11,080 nt of DNA from Thermoanaerobacterium sp. (GCA_029960905.1 JASBVU010000029.1:1-11080); one strand, 5' to 3'. Shown: positions 1 to 6,740, counted from the first letter of the stretch. Program-made: numbers and translations. The notes: generated by a model not told the origin, from the sequence alone.

Positions 1-212
1 TTATTTACAGAATTGGCGGTTTCATACGTTGATACAATTTGTCCTACCTGCGGTCCATTGCCATGCGAAATAATAATCTCATGTCCATCCTCTATAAGAT
101 CGACAATTGCTTTTGCAGTGCTATGTGCTGTCTTAAGCTGTGCTTCTGCAGATGTATCTTTTGGATTTTCTTGAAGTGCATTTCCTCCAAGTGCTACAAC
201 AATTCTTGCCAT
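1..212 (-). CDS. arcC: Carbamate kinase, N-terminal part (cut by window edge)
   Basis: Carbamate kinase catalyses the last step of the arginine deiminase pathway, moving phosphate from carbamoyl phosphate to ADP to give ATP, ammonia and CO2 in the cytoplasm. Seventy codons are visible, beginning [17 protein letters not shown]. The ALGGNAL motif (residues 7-13) and [10 protein letters not shown] (residues 49-58) are hallmarks of the carbamate kinase branch of the amino acid kinase fold, where they help form the phosphate- and nucleotide-binding site. The C-terminal three quarters of a usual protein of about 310 residues lie beyond position 1. The ATG is preceded by a GAGGAG ribosome site in the 15-nt gap after the arcD stop, so it is the fourth gene of the arcABDC operon. 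The reading frame is open to the edge. Family assignment is close to certain; completeness cannot be judged. Confidence 0.96.
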   Translation of the reverse strand, partial: MARIVVALGGNALQENPKDTSAEAQLKTAHSTAKAIVDLIEDGHEIIISHGNGPQVGQIVSTYETANSVN

Positions 213-227
213 GTTACTTTCTCCTCT

Positions 228-1655
228 CTATGGTGTTATTTTTCCTGTCGCAACTTCATAAATCATGATAATCGCTATTAAAATCATTATTATCATAGAT
301 ATGATTTCAGCTTTATTAACTTTTTCTCCTCTCTCCCTTTTAGCTATATAATAAGGGATTATCCCTATTGCATACATAATGAATGCAAGACCTAAATACG
401 ATATACCTACAGCATAAATTACATATAAAGAATATATAGTGGCTATCAAAGAAATTACCGTATCAGCGACTAAAGATTTGTCTTCATTACATACTTTTAA
501 AGAAAACAGTGCTGAAAAAAGATATGGTACAAGTATCAATGTAGTTGCCATATAATACAATGTATAGTATGCAGATTGTAATTTGTCAGATAACAATGAT
601 ACCAAAAATATTTGAGTTAACACATTAGTCAAAATAAGTGAATTGATTGGAACTCCGTTTTTATTTTCTTTGGAAAACCACTTCGGCATTACTCCATCCT
701 TTGCTGCTACATAAGGGATTTCTGCAGCAAGCAGTATCCAGCTTAAAGTTGCACCTAAAAGTGATACTATAAGGCCAAGTTTTACGATAACTCCACCAGC
801 ACCTCCTAATATTGTAGCTTGAAGTACATTTGCCAATGGAGTGCTGGCTTTTGCTAAAACCTTTGCAGGCACAACGCCCATTGCAATAGTCGATATAAGC
901 ATATAAATCAAAAGTGTAATCAGTATGCTTAGCACTGTTGCTTTACCTACTATTTTTTGAGATTCAGCTCTTTCAGACAATACTGTCGCTGCTTCAACGC
1001 CTATGAAACACCACAATATGGTTCCCATAGCACCTTTTATTTGTCCTATTAAGCTACTTGCACTGCCATCGGATGCAAGTGTTGTTGTCCAGTTGTGTAC
1101 ATTAAATATTGGAACCTTGAAAACTATCAATCCAAATATGATGACTAAAATTAATGGAAGCAGTTTTGCAACCGTTACAATCGCATTTACAACACCAGCA
1201 TCTTTAATTCCTCTTGTAATAATATAATGTATTATCCAAAGTAAAATTGAAGCAACTATAAAAGTAACTACTGGTTTCAACTCATGTCCTTTTCCAAGCA
1301 AACTATTAAACGTTTTGAAAAGTAAAACCAAAAATGCAACGTTACCTAGCCATGCACTTAACCAGTAACCCCATGCAGAATTAAATCCTACAAATTCTCC
1401 AAAACCTGCTCTAGCGTAAGAATAAATTCCACCTGTTAAACTAGGTCTTTTATTCGCCAACATCTGAAATACAAGCGCCAACGACACTATGCCAATGCCA
1501 CCAATCAACCATGCAATAAGAGCTGACTGTGGATTTGATACACCTATAAGATCAGTAGGGCTATTGAATATGCCTCCACCAATCATCGAACCCACTCCTA
1601 ATGCTATTAAAAGCATTAACCCCAACTTTTTTTGCTTCCCAACACTACCTTCCAT
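228..1655 (-). CDS. arcD: Arginine/ornithine antiporter (APC superfamily)
   Basis: This 475-residue membrane protein is very hydrophobic, with about a dozen predicted membrane segments. The first helix carries GSMIGGGIFNSP (residues 22-33), the substrate-binding glycine-rich motif of the basic amino acid/polyamine antiporter family. Length and start match the ArcD group. Its place between arcB and arcC supports electroneutral exchange of external arginine for the ornithine made by ArcB, which needs no energy input. The start is an ATG 6 nt after an excellent AGGAGGG ribosome site (about 1662-1668). The stop lies 15 nt before arcC. A 37-nt hairpin separates it from arcB, so its mRNA level may differ from that of arcA-arcB. 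A lysine/cadaverine or other basic amino acid exchanger is the main alternative by sequence alone; the operon makes arginine/ornithine much more likely. Confidence 0.93.
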   Translation of the reverse strand: MEGSVGKQKKLGLMLLIALGVGSMIGGGIFNSPTDLIGVSNPQSALIAWLIGGIGIVSLALVFQMLANKRPSLTGGIYSYARAGFGEFVGFNSAWGYWLSAWLGNVAFLVLLFKTFNSLLGKGHELKPVVTFIVASILLWIIHYIITRGIKDAGVVNAIVTVAKLLPLILVIIFGLIVFKVPIFNVHNWTTTLASDGSASSLIGQIKGAMGTILWCFIGVEAATVLSERAESQKIVGKATVLSILITLLIYMLISTIAMGVVPAKVLAKASTPLANVLQATILGGAGGVIVKLGLIVSLLGATLSWILLAAEIPYVAAKDGVMPKWFSKENKNGVPINSLILTNVLTQIFLVSLLSDKLQSAYYTLYYMATTLILVPYLFSALFSLKVCNEDKSLVADTVISLIATIYSLYVIYAVGISYLGLAFIMYAIGIIPYYIAKRERGEKVNKAEIISMIIMILIAIIMIYEVATGKITP

Positions 1656-1680
1656 ATATTTCCCTCCTATACATTTATTT

Positions 1681-1717
1681 TTACAATGGGATAGGTATGT
1701 AACCTAACCCATTGTAA
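1681..1717 (-). promoter_or_regulatory. Intercistronic stem-loop between arcB and arcD
   Basis: A 10-bp perfect inverted repeat, TTACAATGGG (1681-1690) and CCCATTGTAA (1708-1717), continues inward after one mismatch (1691/1707) with 5 more pairs (1692-1696 with 1702-1706) around a 5-nt loop. The stem begins 6 nt after the arcB stop codon and ends about 12 nt before the arcD ribosome site. On the transcribed strand it is followed by AAATAAATG rather than a run of T, so it is not a standard intrinsic terminator. An mRNA-stabilising 3' end for arcA-arcB, an RNase processing site or a partial attenuator are the reasonable readings. Confidence 0.75.
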
Positions 1718-1723
1718 GATACA

Positions 1724-2713
1724 TTATAGAGTAGCAACCATCACTGCTTTAATTGTGTGCATTCTATTCTCAGCTTCATCGAAAACAACTGAATGTTTGC
1801 TTCTGAAAACCTCATCAGTAACTTCTCTAATATCGAGATTCATTTTCTCTTTTGCATTCTTAGCCATTGTCGTCTCAAAATCATGGAAAGATGGCAAACA
1901 ATGCATGAATATAACTTCTGGATTCTGTGTAGCTTTTAACATCTCCATATCAACTCTAAAAGGTGTAAGAAGTTTTACTCTTTCTGCGAGTTTATCTTCT
2001 TCTCCCATTGAAGCCCATATATCAGTGTATATGACATCAGCACCTTTAATTTTTTCGATATCATCCGTAACTTCAAGTACAGCGCCAGTCTGTTCTGCAA
2101 TTTTATTTACCTCATCAAGAACAGAACTATCTGGCCACAGTTCTTTAGGTCCGTAAGCTACAAAATGCATTCCCATTTTTGCACAACCATACAGCCATGC
2201 ATAAGACATGTTATTTCTGGTATCACCTACAAAAACTATTTTTACTTTGTTAAGCGGTTTTGCTACATGTTCTTCAATTGTAAGCATATCTGCCAGTATT
2301 TGCGTAGGATGATCTACATCTGTAAGCCCATTAAACACAGGAACTCCAGAATATTTCGCGAGATCTTCAACGACCTTCTGTTCAAAGCCTCTATACTCGA
2401 TTCCATCATAAAATCTGCCAAGAACTTTTGCCGTATCTTCAAGTGATTCCTTTTTCCCCATCTGAGAACTGTTCATATCTAAATATGTCACATGTGCTCC
2501 TTCGTCTAATGCAGCCACTTCAAACGCACATCTTGTCCTTGTTGATGTCTTCTCAAATAAGAGAACAATATTTTTCCCATCGAGAAGTTTATCTTTCAAT
2601 CCTTTCCTCTTTTTTGCCTTTAAATCGTGTGAGAGATCCAACAAATACTTTATTTCTTCTGTTGTGAAATCTTTAAGTGTTAAAAAGCTTCTTCCTTTTA
2701 AGTTTATTGGCAT
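1724..2713 (-). CDS. arcB: Ornithine carbamoyltransferase, catabolic
   Basis: In the ADI pathway this enzyme runs the phosphorolysis of citrulline to ornithine and carbamoyl phosphate. The 329 residues carry all signatures in order: STRTR (57-61), the carbamoyl-phosphate loop; HPTQ (135-138); an ornithine-side DIWASMG (231-237); and HCLP (271-274), which holds the catalytic cysteine Cys272. The length is normal for the family. The start ATG sits 7 nt after AGGAGG (2721-2726), in a 28-nt gap after the arcA stop, and nothing suggests frame damage. Sequence motifs alone do not separate the anabolic (ArgF) from the catabolic (ArcB) type; the assignment to arcB rests on the order arcA-arcB-arcD-arcC. 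It may also work in biosynthesis if the genome has no separate argF, which this window cannot show. Confidence 0.96.
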   Translation of the reverse strand: MPINLKGRSFLTLKDFTTEEIKYLLDLSHDLKAKKRKGLKDKLLDGKNIVLLFEKTSTRTRCAFEVAALDEGAHVTYLDMNSSQMGKKESLEDTAKVLGRFYDGIEYRGFEQKVVEDLAKYSGVPVFNGLTDVDHPTQILADMLTIEEHVAKPLNKVKIVFVGDTRNNMSYAWLYGCAKMGMHFVAYGPKELWPDSSVLDEVNKIAEQTGAVLEVTDDIEKIKGADVIYTDIWASMGEEDKLAERVKLLTPFRVDMEMLKATQNPEVIFMHCLPSFHDFETTMAKNAKEKMNLDIREVTDEVFRSKHSVVFDEAENRMHTIKAVMVATL

Positions 2714-2741
2714 AATAATTCCTCCTCAATTTTTTTAGCAT

Positions 2742-3989
2742 TTATCTTAAATTTTCTCTGACAAGAGGCATACTCATACATCTTGGGCCGCCTCTGCCTC
2801 TTGAAAGCTCTGCACTTGGTATTCTGAGAACCTTTATACCCCTTTTCTCCAACAATTCGTTAGAAACATAATTTCTTTCGTATGTTACAACAACACCAGG
2901 TGCAATTGCCAGCGTATTTGAGCCATCATTCCATTGTTCTCTTCCTGATATTATTGGGTCTCCACCGCCGCATTTTATAAGCTCTACAGAATCTAACCCT
3001 AAAGCATTGCTTAAAATGTTTTCAAGTGAATTAGTATCATTTCTATACTTAAGAGTACCGTCAATTCCACTTGAAATTTCATAGACATTGAGAGTTCCTT
3101 GTATACCTGAATGTATAGTAAATTTATCATAATCAACCATTGTAAATACGGTATCTAAATGCATAAAAGAGCGGGCTTTGGGAATTTCAAAGACTAATAT
3201 TTTTTTGAAGCTTGTGTGTCCATTCAATAAATTTTTAGCTAAAATCTCAATTGCTTCTGACGAGGTTCTTTCGCTACAGCCAATTGCCATTACTTCATCT
3301 GACAATATCAGTTCATCTCCGCCTTCAATAGAAAAAGGCATTGTCCTGTCGTACCAAAGTGGAATATTCTCATCTTTAAAAAGATCATGATATTTATGAA
3401 TGTACTTTATAAAAAGCGTTTCCCTTCTTCTTGCTTCAGTTTTCATTCTGCTTATGGAAAGACCGTTTCCAATTGAAGCGCCAATGTCTCTGGTAAAGTA
3501 TAGATTTGGCATCGGATCAAGGTAAAATGGATAATCGTCTTTAATTATACCTGAAAGAGAATTGACTTTTTTAAGCTTTACATCATCTTTTCGTATTCCA
3601 GCAATTATTGTGTCAATCATTTCTTCCGTATCCATGTTAAGAAGGTATTCTTTTAACGCATCCTTTAAAACAGGTAAAACTATGCCGCTTTCATTTAAAA
3701 ATTCTTCAATAAATTCATTTTTGACATCATTGTCATTTAAAACATCTGCTATCAATTTTTCAACATATACTACCTCTACTCCATTTTCTCGCAATACTTC
3801 TGAAAATTTATCATGTTCTTGTTGGGCGACTTTGAGATATGGTATATCATCAAACAAAAGCCTTCCTAAATAGTCTGGAACTAGATTTTCAATTTCTTTT
3901 CCAGGCCTGTGTAGTAAAACTTTTTTTAATACGCCTATTTCAGAATAGACGTTTATACTCAAAGAATCGATACTAACACAAGAATCCAT
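2742..3989 (-). CDS. arcA: Arginine deiminase
   Basis: Arginine deiminase hydrolyses L-arginine to citrulline and ammonia through a covalent thio-enzyme intermediate. With the start chosen here the protein has 415 residues, the usual family length. Catalytic features are all present: FTRD (165-168), EGGDE (222-226), HLD (277-279) and the nucleophile Cys404 in GGPRCMSMPL near the C-terminus. The reading frame stays open 36 nt further upstream to an ATG at 4025, but that codon has only a weak GAAGAG before it, while the ATG at 3989 follows GGAGGT (3996-4001) with a 6-nt spacer. The first gene of the operon, it is preceded by a 404-nt gene-free control region with a TATAAT box and sites resembling ARG boxes, so induction by arginine through ArgR is likely. 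Confidence 0.97.
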   Translation of the reverse strand: MDSCVSIDSLSINVYSEIGVLKKVLLHRPGKEIENLVPDYLGRLLFDDIPYLKVAQQEHDKFSEVLRENGVEVVYVEKLIADVLNDNDVKNEFIEEFLNESGIVLPVLKDALKEYLLNMDTEEMIDTIIAGIRKDDVKLKKVNSLSGIIKDDYPFYLDPMPNLYFTRDIGASIGNGLSISRMKTEARRRETLFIKYIHKYHDLFKDENIPLWYDRTMPFSIEGGDELILSDEVMAIGCSERTSSEAIEILAKNLLNGHTSFKKILVFEIPKARSFMHLDTVFTMVDYDKFTIHSGIQGTLNVYEISSGIDGTLKYRNDTNSLENILSNALGLDSVELIKCGGGDPIISGREQWNDGSNTLAIAPGVVVTYERNYVSNELLEKRGIKVLRIPSAELSRGRGGPRCMSMPLVRENLR

Positions 3990-3995
3990 ATCGTT

Positions 3996-4001
3996 ACCTC
4001 C
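3996..4001 (-). promoter_or_regulatory. arcA ribosome binding site
   Basis: GGAGGT lies 6 nt before the ATG at 3989. It decides the start in favour of a 415-residue ArcA over the 427-residue version beginning at 4025. Confidence 0.85.
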
Positions 4002-4037
4002 ATTTCTAAATTGATTTATTATCATCTCTTCACCGCA

Positions 4038-4066
4038 ATTATACCTCTAAAATGCTTATCCAATAA
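4038..4066 (-). promoter_or_regulatory. Probable σA promoter of arcABDC
   Basis: A perfect TATAAT occupies 4043-4038 on the minus strand, giving a predicted start near 4031 and a leader of about 42 nt before the arcA ATG. At 17-bp spacing the -35 position reads TTATTG (4066-4061), a poor match to TTGACA. A strong -10 with a weak -35 fits an activator-dependent promoter, which agrees with ArgR-type activation of arginine catabolism, though the upstream sites lie 165-200 bp away. Confidence 0.55.
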
Positions 4067-4197
4067 AATAGCAACAATCTTAAAATATTTTAATTTTTCA
4101 TTGAGATGGTTTTCTCTGATAAAAATAACGATTTACCCCTTAAATATGCTTATATTCTCTGAAATTTATGTATATATCCGATTTTTATAAAAAATAA

Positions 4198-4233
4198 TGA
4201 ATTTTTAGTTGTATATAAATTGATTTTTATTCA
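4198..4233 (-). promoter_or_regulatory. Two tandem ARG-box-like operators (ArgR sites)
   Basis: Against the ARG-box core TGAAT(A/T)4ATTCA, the site at 4220-4233 (TTGATTTTTATTCA) matches 12 of 14 positions and the one at 4198-4211 (TGAATTTTTAGTTG) matches 11 of 14. Their centres are 22 bp apart, close to two helical turns, as expected for a hexameric ArgR spanning paired boxes. They sit between the argR-permease unit and the arc operon. Because the area is AT-rich, partial matches are cheap; the spacing is the stronger argument. Confidence 0.5.
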
Positions 4234-4255
4234 TAAATGTCTTTTCATGTCGCTA

Positions 4256-4313
4256 ATTGTTATAAAATATACAATCTTATACAATATTTTATACATTGTA
4301 TGTATAAAATATT
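4256..4313. repeat. Interlocking inverted repeats with a 31-bp perfect palindrome
   Basis: AATATTTTATACAT (4283-4296) and ATGTATAAAATATT (4300-4313) form a perfect 14-bp inverted repeat around a 3-nt centre. Part of the left arm, ATATTTTATA (4284-4293), is also complementary to a second copy of its partner, TATAAAATAT at 4261-4270. The 8-mer TATACAAT occurs directly repeated at 4268 and 4278, exactly 10 bp apart, with ATTGT at 4256 and 4295 in the opposite sense. The layout looks like a protein-binding array; no matching family operator is recognised. Confidence 0.7.
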
Positions 4314-4328
4314 AAATTAAAATTTTAT

Positions 4329-4364
4329 AAAAAAATAACTAAGTTTGCTTTCAACTTAGTTATT
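4329..4364 (-). terminator. Intrinsic terminator of the argR-permease unit
   Basis: AATAACTAAGTT (4334-4345) and AACTTAGTTATT (4353-4364) form a perfect 12-bp stem with a 7-nt loop. On the transcribed minus strand the stem runs directly into a T-tract (complement of the A-run 4329-4335). It starts 29 nt after the permease stop codon. The arc operon therefore needs its own promoter. Confidence 0.93.
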
Positions 4365-4393
4365 GTATTTAAAATTTAAATTATTATATGCTA

Positions 4394-5770
4394 TCATCTT
4401 GCATTTAAAACGCTGTGATATCTGCTGTATGCAAAATAAATGATCAAGCCTACTATCATCCATATTACAAATCTTGCAAGTGTCACCATCGGAAGATTGA
4501 TGATAAGGTACAAGCTAAATATCATGGTGAGAGGCGCTACAATCCACACAAAAGGCACTCTAAATTTCCTCTCAGCATTTGGCATCTTTATCCTAAGCAC
4601 CAATATGCCAATCGATACAATGATAAAAGCACTTAATGTACCTATGTTTGTAAGCTCAATTATTTCATCTAATGGAAGAAACCCAGCAATAATAGCAGTT
4701 AAAACACACGTAATCAATGTATTTATGTGTGGAGTTTTATACTTTGGATGAACCCTTGAAAAAAGTTCTGGCAAAAGACCATCTCGTGCCATCACCATAA
4801 AAATCCTTATCTGACCGTATAACGTCACTAAAAGCGTCGAAACCATGCCTACAATAGCACCTGTAGCTACCAGTGCAGAACCCCAGTTTATTCCAACACT
4901 TAAAAGAGCACCAGGAAGTGCATTGTTTGGATCTATATGTTTGAAAGGTACCATTCCAACCAATGTTATGGCTACCGCCATATATATAACAAGAATCAAT
5001 ACTACAGCTACCATCAATCCTAAAGGAACATCTCTTGTCGGATTTTTCGTCTCCTCCGCTGCAGTAGAAACAGCATCAAATCCTACATACGCAAAAAATA
5101 TAATAGCTGCTGCAGTCATTATCCCTTTAAATCCATACGGTGCAAATGGGGTAAAATTAGCCATCTTTATATGGCTAAAGCCTAAGAAAACAAACAATCC
5201 TATAACCGCAATTTTTAGAAGAACTATTAAATTATTTACAGTAGCACTTTCCCTTACGCCAACATACAAAATCCATGTCACAAACGCAGTAATCAAAATT
5301 GCCGGCAAATCCATAATACCGCCAGAAATTGGAGGTGTAGTTATAACTTTAGGCAATGTGATGCCAAGAGTTTTTAAAAATCCAATAAACGTACCAGACC
5401 ACCCTGATGCCACAGCACTTGCAGATATAAGGTATTCCAAAAGTAAATACCATCCTATTATCCAAGCAATTATTTCACCAAAAGCAACATAAGAATAAGT
5501 ATATGTGCTGCCAGCTACCGGAAACATTGTAACCAATTCAGCAAATATAAAAGCAGCTAATACAGCCGTCACGCCACCAATTATATACGAAATAATCACT
5601 GCTGGACCTGCTTTTAAAGCACCTTCGCCAGTTGATACAAACACTCCTGTTCCAACGACAGAACCAATTGCCAATGCTGCCAAATCGATAGCAGTAAGTT
5701 TTTTGTTTAGGTTTGTCTTTTCAGCAGTCTCAAGCAGTTGATCTGCCGACTTCTTTCTGAATAAATTCAT
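4394..5770 (-). CDS. APC-family amino acid permease (YfnA/cationic amino acid transporter type)
   Basis: A 458-residue integral membrane protein with roughly twelve hydrophobic segments after a short charged N-terminal tail. GSVVGTGVFV (residues 36-45) is the helix-1 substrate-binding motif of the APC superfamily. The polar EETKNPTRDVP stretch after the sixth-seventh helix region is typical of the bacterial CAT/YfnA subgroup, which takes up amino acids with protons. The start ATG follows AGGAGG (5780-5785) with a 9-nt spacer. It lies 45 nt downstream of argR with no terminator between, and its own terminator follows, so the two form one transcript. Being paired with argR and next to the arc operon suggests arginine or another basic or related amino acid as substrate, but the subgroup transports varied substrates and the sequence does not settle which. 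It is distinct from the exchanger ArcD. Confidence 0.88.
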   Translation of the reverse strand: MNLFRKKSADQLLETAEKTNLNKKLTAIDLAALAIGSVVGTGVFVSTGEGALKAGPAVIISYIIGGVTAVLAAFIFAELVTMFPVAGSTYTYSYVAFGEIIAWIIGWYLLLEYLISASAVASGWSGTFIGFLKTLGITLPKVITTPPISGGIMDLPAILITAFVTWILYVGVRESATVNNLIVLLKIAVIGLFVFLGFSHIKMANFTPFAPYGFKGIMTAAAIIFFAYVGFDAVSTAAEETKNPTRDVPLGLMVAVVLILVIYMAVAITLVGMVPFKHIDPNNALPGALLSVGINWGSALVATGAIVGMVSTLLVTLYGQIRIFMVMARDGLLPELFSRVHPKYKTPHINTLITCVLTAIIAGFLPLDEIIELTNIGTLSAFIIVSIGILVLRIKMPNAERKFRVPFVWIVAPLTMIFSLYLIINLPMVTLARFVIWMIVGLIIYFAYSRYHSVLNAR

Positions 5771-5815
5771 TTAATTTTGCCTCCTAATATTGTTTTAAAA
5801 ATCAGCTTAACTTTT

Positions 5816-6289
5816 TTATTTTTCCCCTATATGCGTATCAACTATTTCTTTCAATCTATCGATGACTTCTTTTACGTTATCTTCTTTATCGATAAGCACA
5901 AAAATAGTATTATTCCCTGCAATAGTGCCTACAATTTCTCTCCAGCCCAATTCATCAATAGCTTCCGCAGCACTGGATGCAGCACCAGACAACGTTTTAA
6001 TTGCAATTATATTGCCCGAATAATCTATATCTACAATTACTTTAGAAAGAAGTGATAAAAATTTGTCCAGCGTGATATTTTCGTTTATGTCTCTTGTGGA
6101 GTATCTGTACTTTTTCCCATCACTGCTTAATACTTTTACTAACTTTAATTCTTTTATATCCCTCGATATAGTAGCTTGTGTCACAATGAATCCTTCTTTT
6201 TGCAATTCATTGACTAATTCTTCCTGATTCTCAATATCTTTCTCTTTGATAATTTTTAATATTTTGTTGTGGCGATCCAGCTTTGTCAT
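5816..6289 (-). CDS. argR: Arginine repressor/activator ArgR
   Basis: ArgR is a hexameric transcription factor that uses L-arginine as co-effector, repressing biosynthesis and, in Firmicutes, activating catabolic operons. This 157-residue protein has the N-terminal winged-helix domain with recognition segment TQATISRDIKEL (37-48) and the C-terminal oligomerisation and arginine-binding domain (about 80-150). The signature GTIAG(DD)TI appears as GTIAGNNTI (121-129): Asn126-Asn127 replace the usual aspartates that contact arginine. Codons AAT AAT are clear in the DNA. The frame is open to a GTG at 6298, but GAGGTGA ends 5 nt before the ATG at 6289 and overlaps that GTG, so the ATG is preferred. 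It is co-transcribed with the permease downstream and sits two genes from arcA. Its targets probably include the sites at 4198-4233. Confidence 0.95.
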   Translation of the reverse strand: MTKLDRHNKILKIIKEKDIENQEELVNELQKEGFIVTQATISRDIKELKLVKVLSSDGKKYRYSTRDINENITLDKFLSLLSKVIVDIDYSGNIIAIKTLSGAASSAAEAIDELGWREIVGTIAGNNTIFVLIDKEDNVKEVIDRLKEIVDTHIGEK

Positions 6290-6338
6290 ATAACTCACCT
6301 CAAATCTCTACCAAATTATTGATTATTTTTAAACATTT

Positions 6339-6368
6339 TTTACACAATAATTTTATCGCGTTTGTCAT
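6339..6368 (-). promoter_or_regulatory. Possible σA promoter of argR
   Basis: ATGACA (6368-6363, 5 of 6 to TTGACA) is followed after 18 bp by TGTAAA (6344-6339, 4 of 6 to TATAAT), giving a leader of about 43 nt. An overlapping alternative is TTGTAG (6381-6376) with GATAAA (6357-6352). A promoter is required here because the SspF terminator lies just upstream. I saw no convincing ARG box in this leader. Confidence 0.35.
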
Positions 6369-6424
6369 TAAATGTCTACAATTTTTGTTGAGTGCTAAAA
6401 ATTTTTTAAGACTATATAGTAACA

Positions 6425-6463
6425 TTAAAAGGCCAGAGAAGAAATTTATCTTCCCCGGCCTTT
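6425..6463 (-). terminator. Intrinsic terminator after the sspF-like gene
   Basis: AAAGGCCAGAGAAGA (6428-6442) and TCTTCCCCGGCCTTT (6449-6463) form a 15-bp stem with a 6-nt loop. On the minus-strand RNA the two imperfect positions are G·U wobbles, so the stem is continuous there but would be broken by A·C mismatches on the plus strand. This fixes its direction. It ends in UUUU and closes the sporulation block. Confidence 0.9.
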
Positions 6464-6484
6464 CTGGGCTTTAAATGAGGAGAC

Positions 6485-6670
6485 TTAGAAGTTATTGTTC
6501 TGTACCATGCTTTCCTCGGCTTTCTTGATAGCAAGTTTTACAAGATTGCCGCAGTCACGAGATGATACACTTCCCCAACCTTCAGTCTTTACAATGTCGT
6601 AAACGCCTAGCTCTTTTGCCAATTCCTCTTTCAAGTTATCTGACATGAGGCTATTATGACGTCTACTCAT
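6485..6670 (-). CDS. sspF: Alpha/beta-type small acid-soluble spore protein, SspF-like
   Basis: A 61-residue protein closely resembling Bacillus SspF: MSRRHNSLMSDNLKEELAKE, then LGVYD, GWG (31-33), SRDCGNLVK (37-45) and an acidic C-terminal helix. Alpha/beta-type SASPs coat forespore DNA, shift it towards an A-like form and protect it from UV and hydrolysis. On germination they are cut by the GPR protease, and the ELAKEL segment (16-21) fits its site. Cys40 is present. The frame is open to a TTG at 6676, but AGGAGG (6679-6684) is only 2 nt from that codon and 8 nt from the ATG at 6670, so the ATG is used. It lies 70 nt after ypeB, probably with its own σG promoter, and is followed by a strong terminator. 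Confidence 0.9.
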   Translation of the reverse strand: MSRRHNSLMSDNLKEELAKELGVYDIVKTEGWGSVSSRDCGNLVKLAIKKAEESMVQNNNF

Positions 6671-6698
6671 TTTCAATTCCTCCTTTTGGGCCCATTTA

Positions 6699-6728
6699 TA
6701 TTTTCCCTACTAAATACTTTTTTATTCT
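6699..6728 (-). promoter_or_regulatory. Possible σG promoter of the sspF-like gene
   Basis: AGAATA (6728-6723) resembles the σG -35 TGAATA at 4 to 5 of 6 positions. After 17 bp, GAAAATA (6705-6699) matches CATACTA at 4 of 7. The match is modest, but position and spacing are right for a gene family that is expressed in the forespore. Confidence 0.3.
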
Positions 6729-6740
6729 GATAATACAAAC

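Larger units (their letters stand above)
3990..4393. other. 404-nt gene-free control region between permease and arcA
   Basis: This strongly AT-rich stretch has no credible gene. From right to left it holds the permease terminator (4329-4364), a cluster of interlocking inverted repeats (4256-4313), two sites resembling ARG boxes (4198-4233), a 14-bp AT palindrome TTAAAATATTTTAA (4080-4093), and a probable arcA promoter (about 4038-4066). Short open frames on the arcA strand such as MNKNQFIYN lack ribosome sites and I do not treat them as leader peptides. No riboswitch or T-box signature was seen. Confidence 0.8.

Noticed and set aside
1681..1717. Intrinsic terminator ending the operon after arcB
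   Set aside because: No T-run follows on the transcribed strand and arcD-arcC clearly continue the pathway. It is better described as an intercistronic stem-loop.
4120..4240. Short open frames on the arcA strand as possible leader peptides for attenuation
   Set aside because: No ribosome sites, no arginine-codon run and no terminator/antiterminator pair before arcA.
4257..4285. A plus-strand σA-like promoter, TTGTTA-17-TACAAT
   Set aside because: It would read antisense into the permease terminator and gene, with no plus-strand gene downstream. In such AT-rich repeats, promoter-like hexamers are expected by chance.
4845..5492. Long plus-strand open frame opposite the permease, and similar plus-strand frames opposite arcB, speA and others
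   Set aside because: They are mirror frames of well-identified minus-strand genes, with no ribosome sites, no recognisable domains and compositions expected of antisense to membrane or enzyme genes.
6290..6298. GTG start adding three residues to ArgR
   Set aside because: The GTG lies within the ribosome site GAGGTGA that serves the ATG at 6289.
6390..6398. GAGTGCTAA, a perfect half of the CIRCE heat-shock element, upstream of argR
   Set aside because: CIRCE needs TTAGCACTC-N9-GAGTGCTAA. The other half is absent at the right distance (the sequence there reads TGTAGACAT), and argR is not a heat-shock gene.
6671..6676. TTG start adding two residues to the SspF-like protein
   Set aside because: The AGGAGG is only 2 nt from the TTG. 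The ATG at 6670 has an 8-nt spacer and gives the family's normal length.
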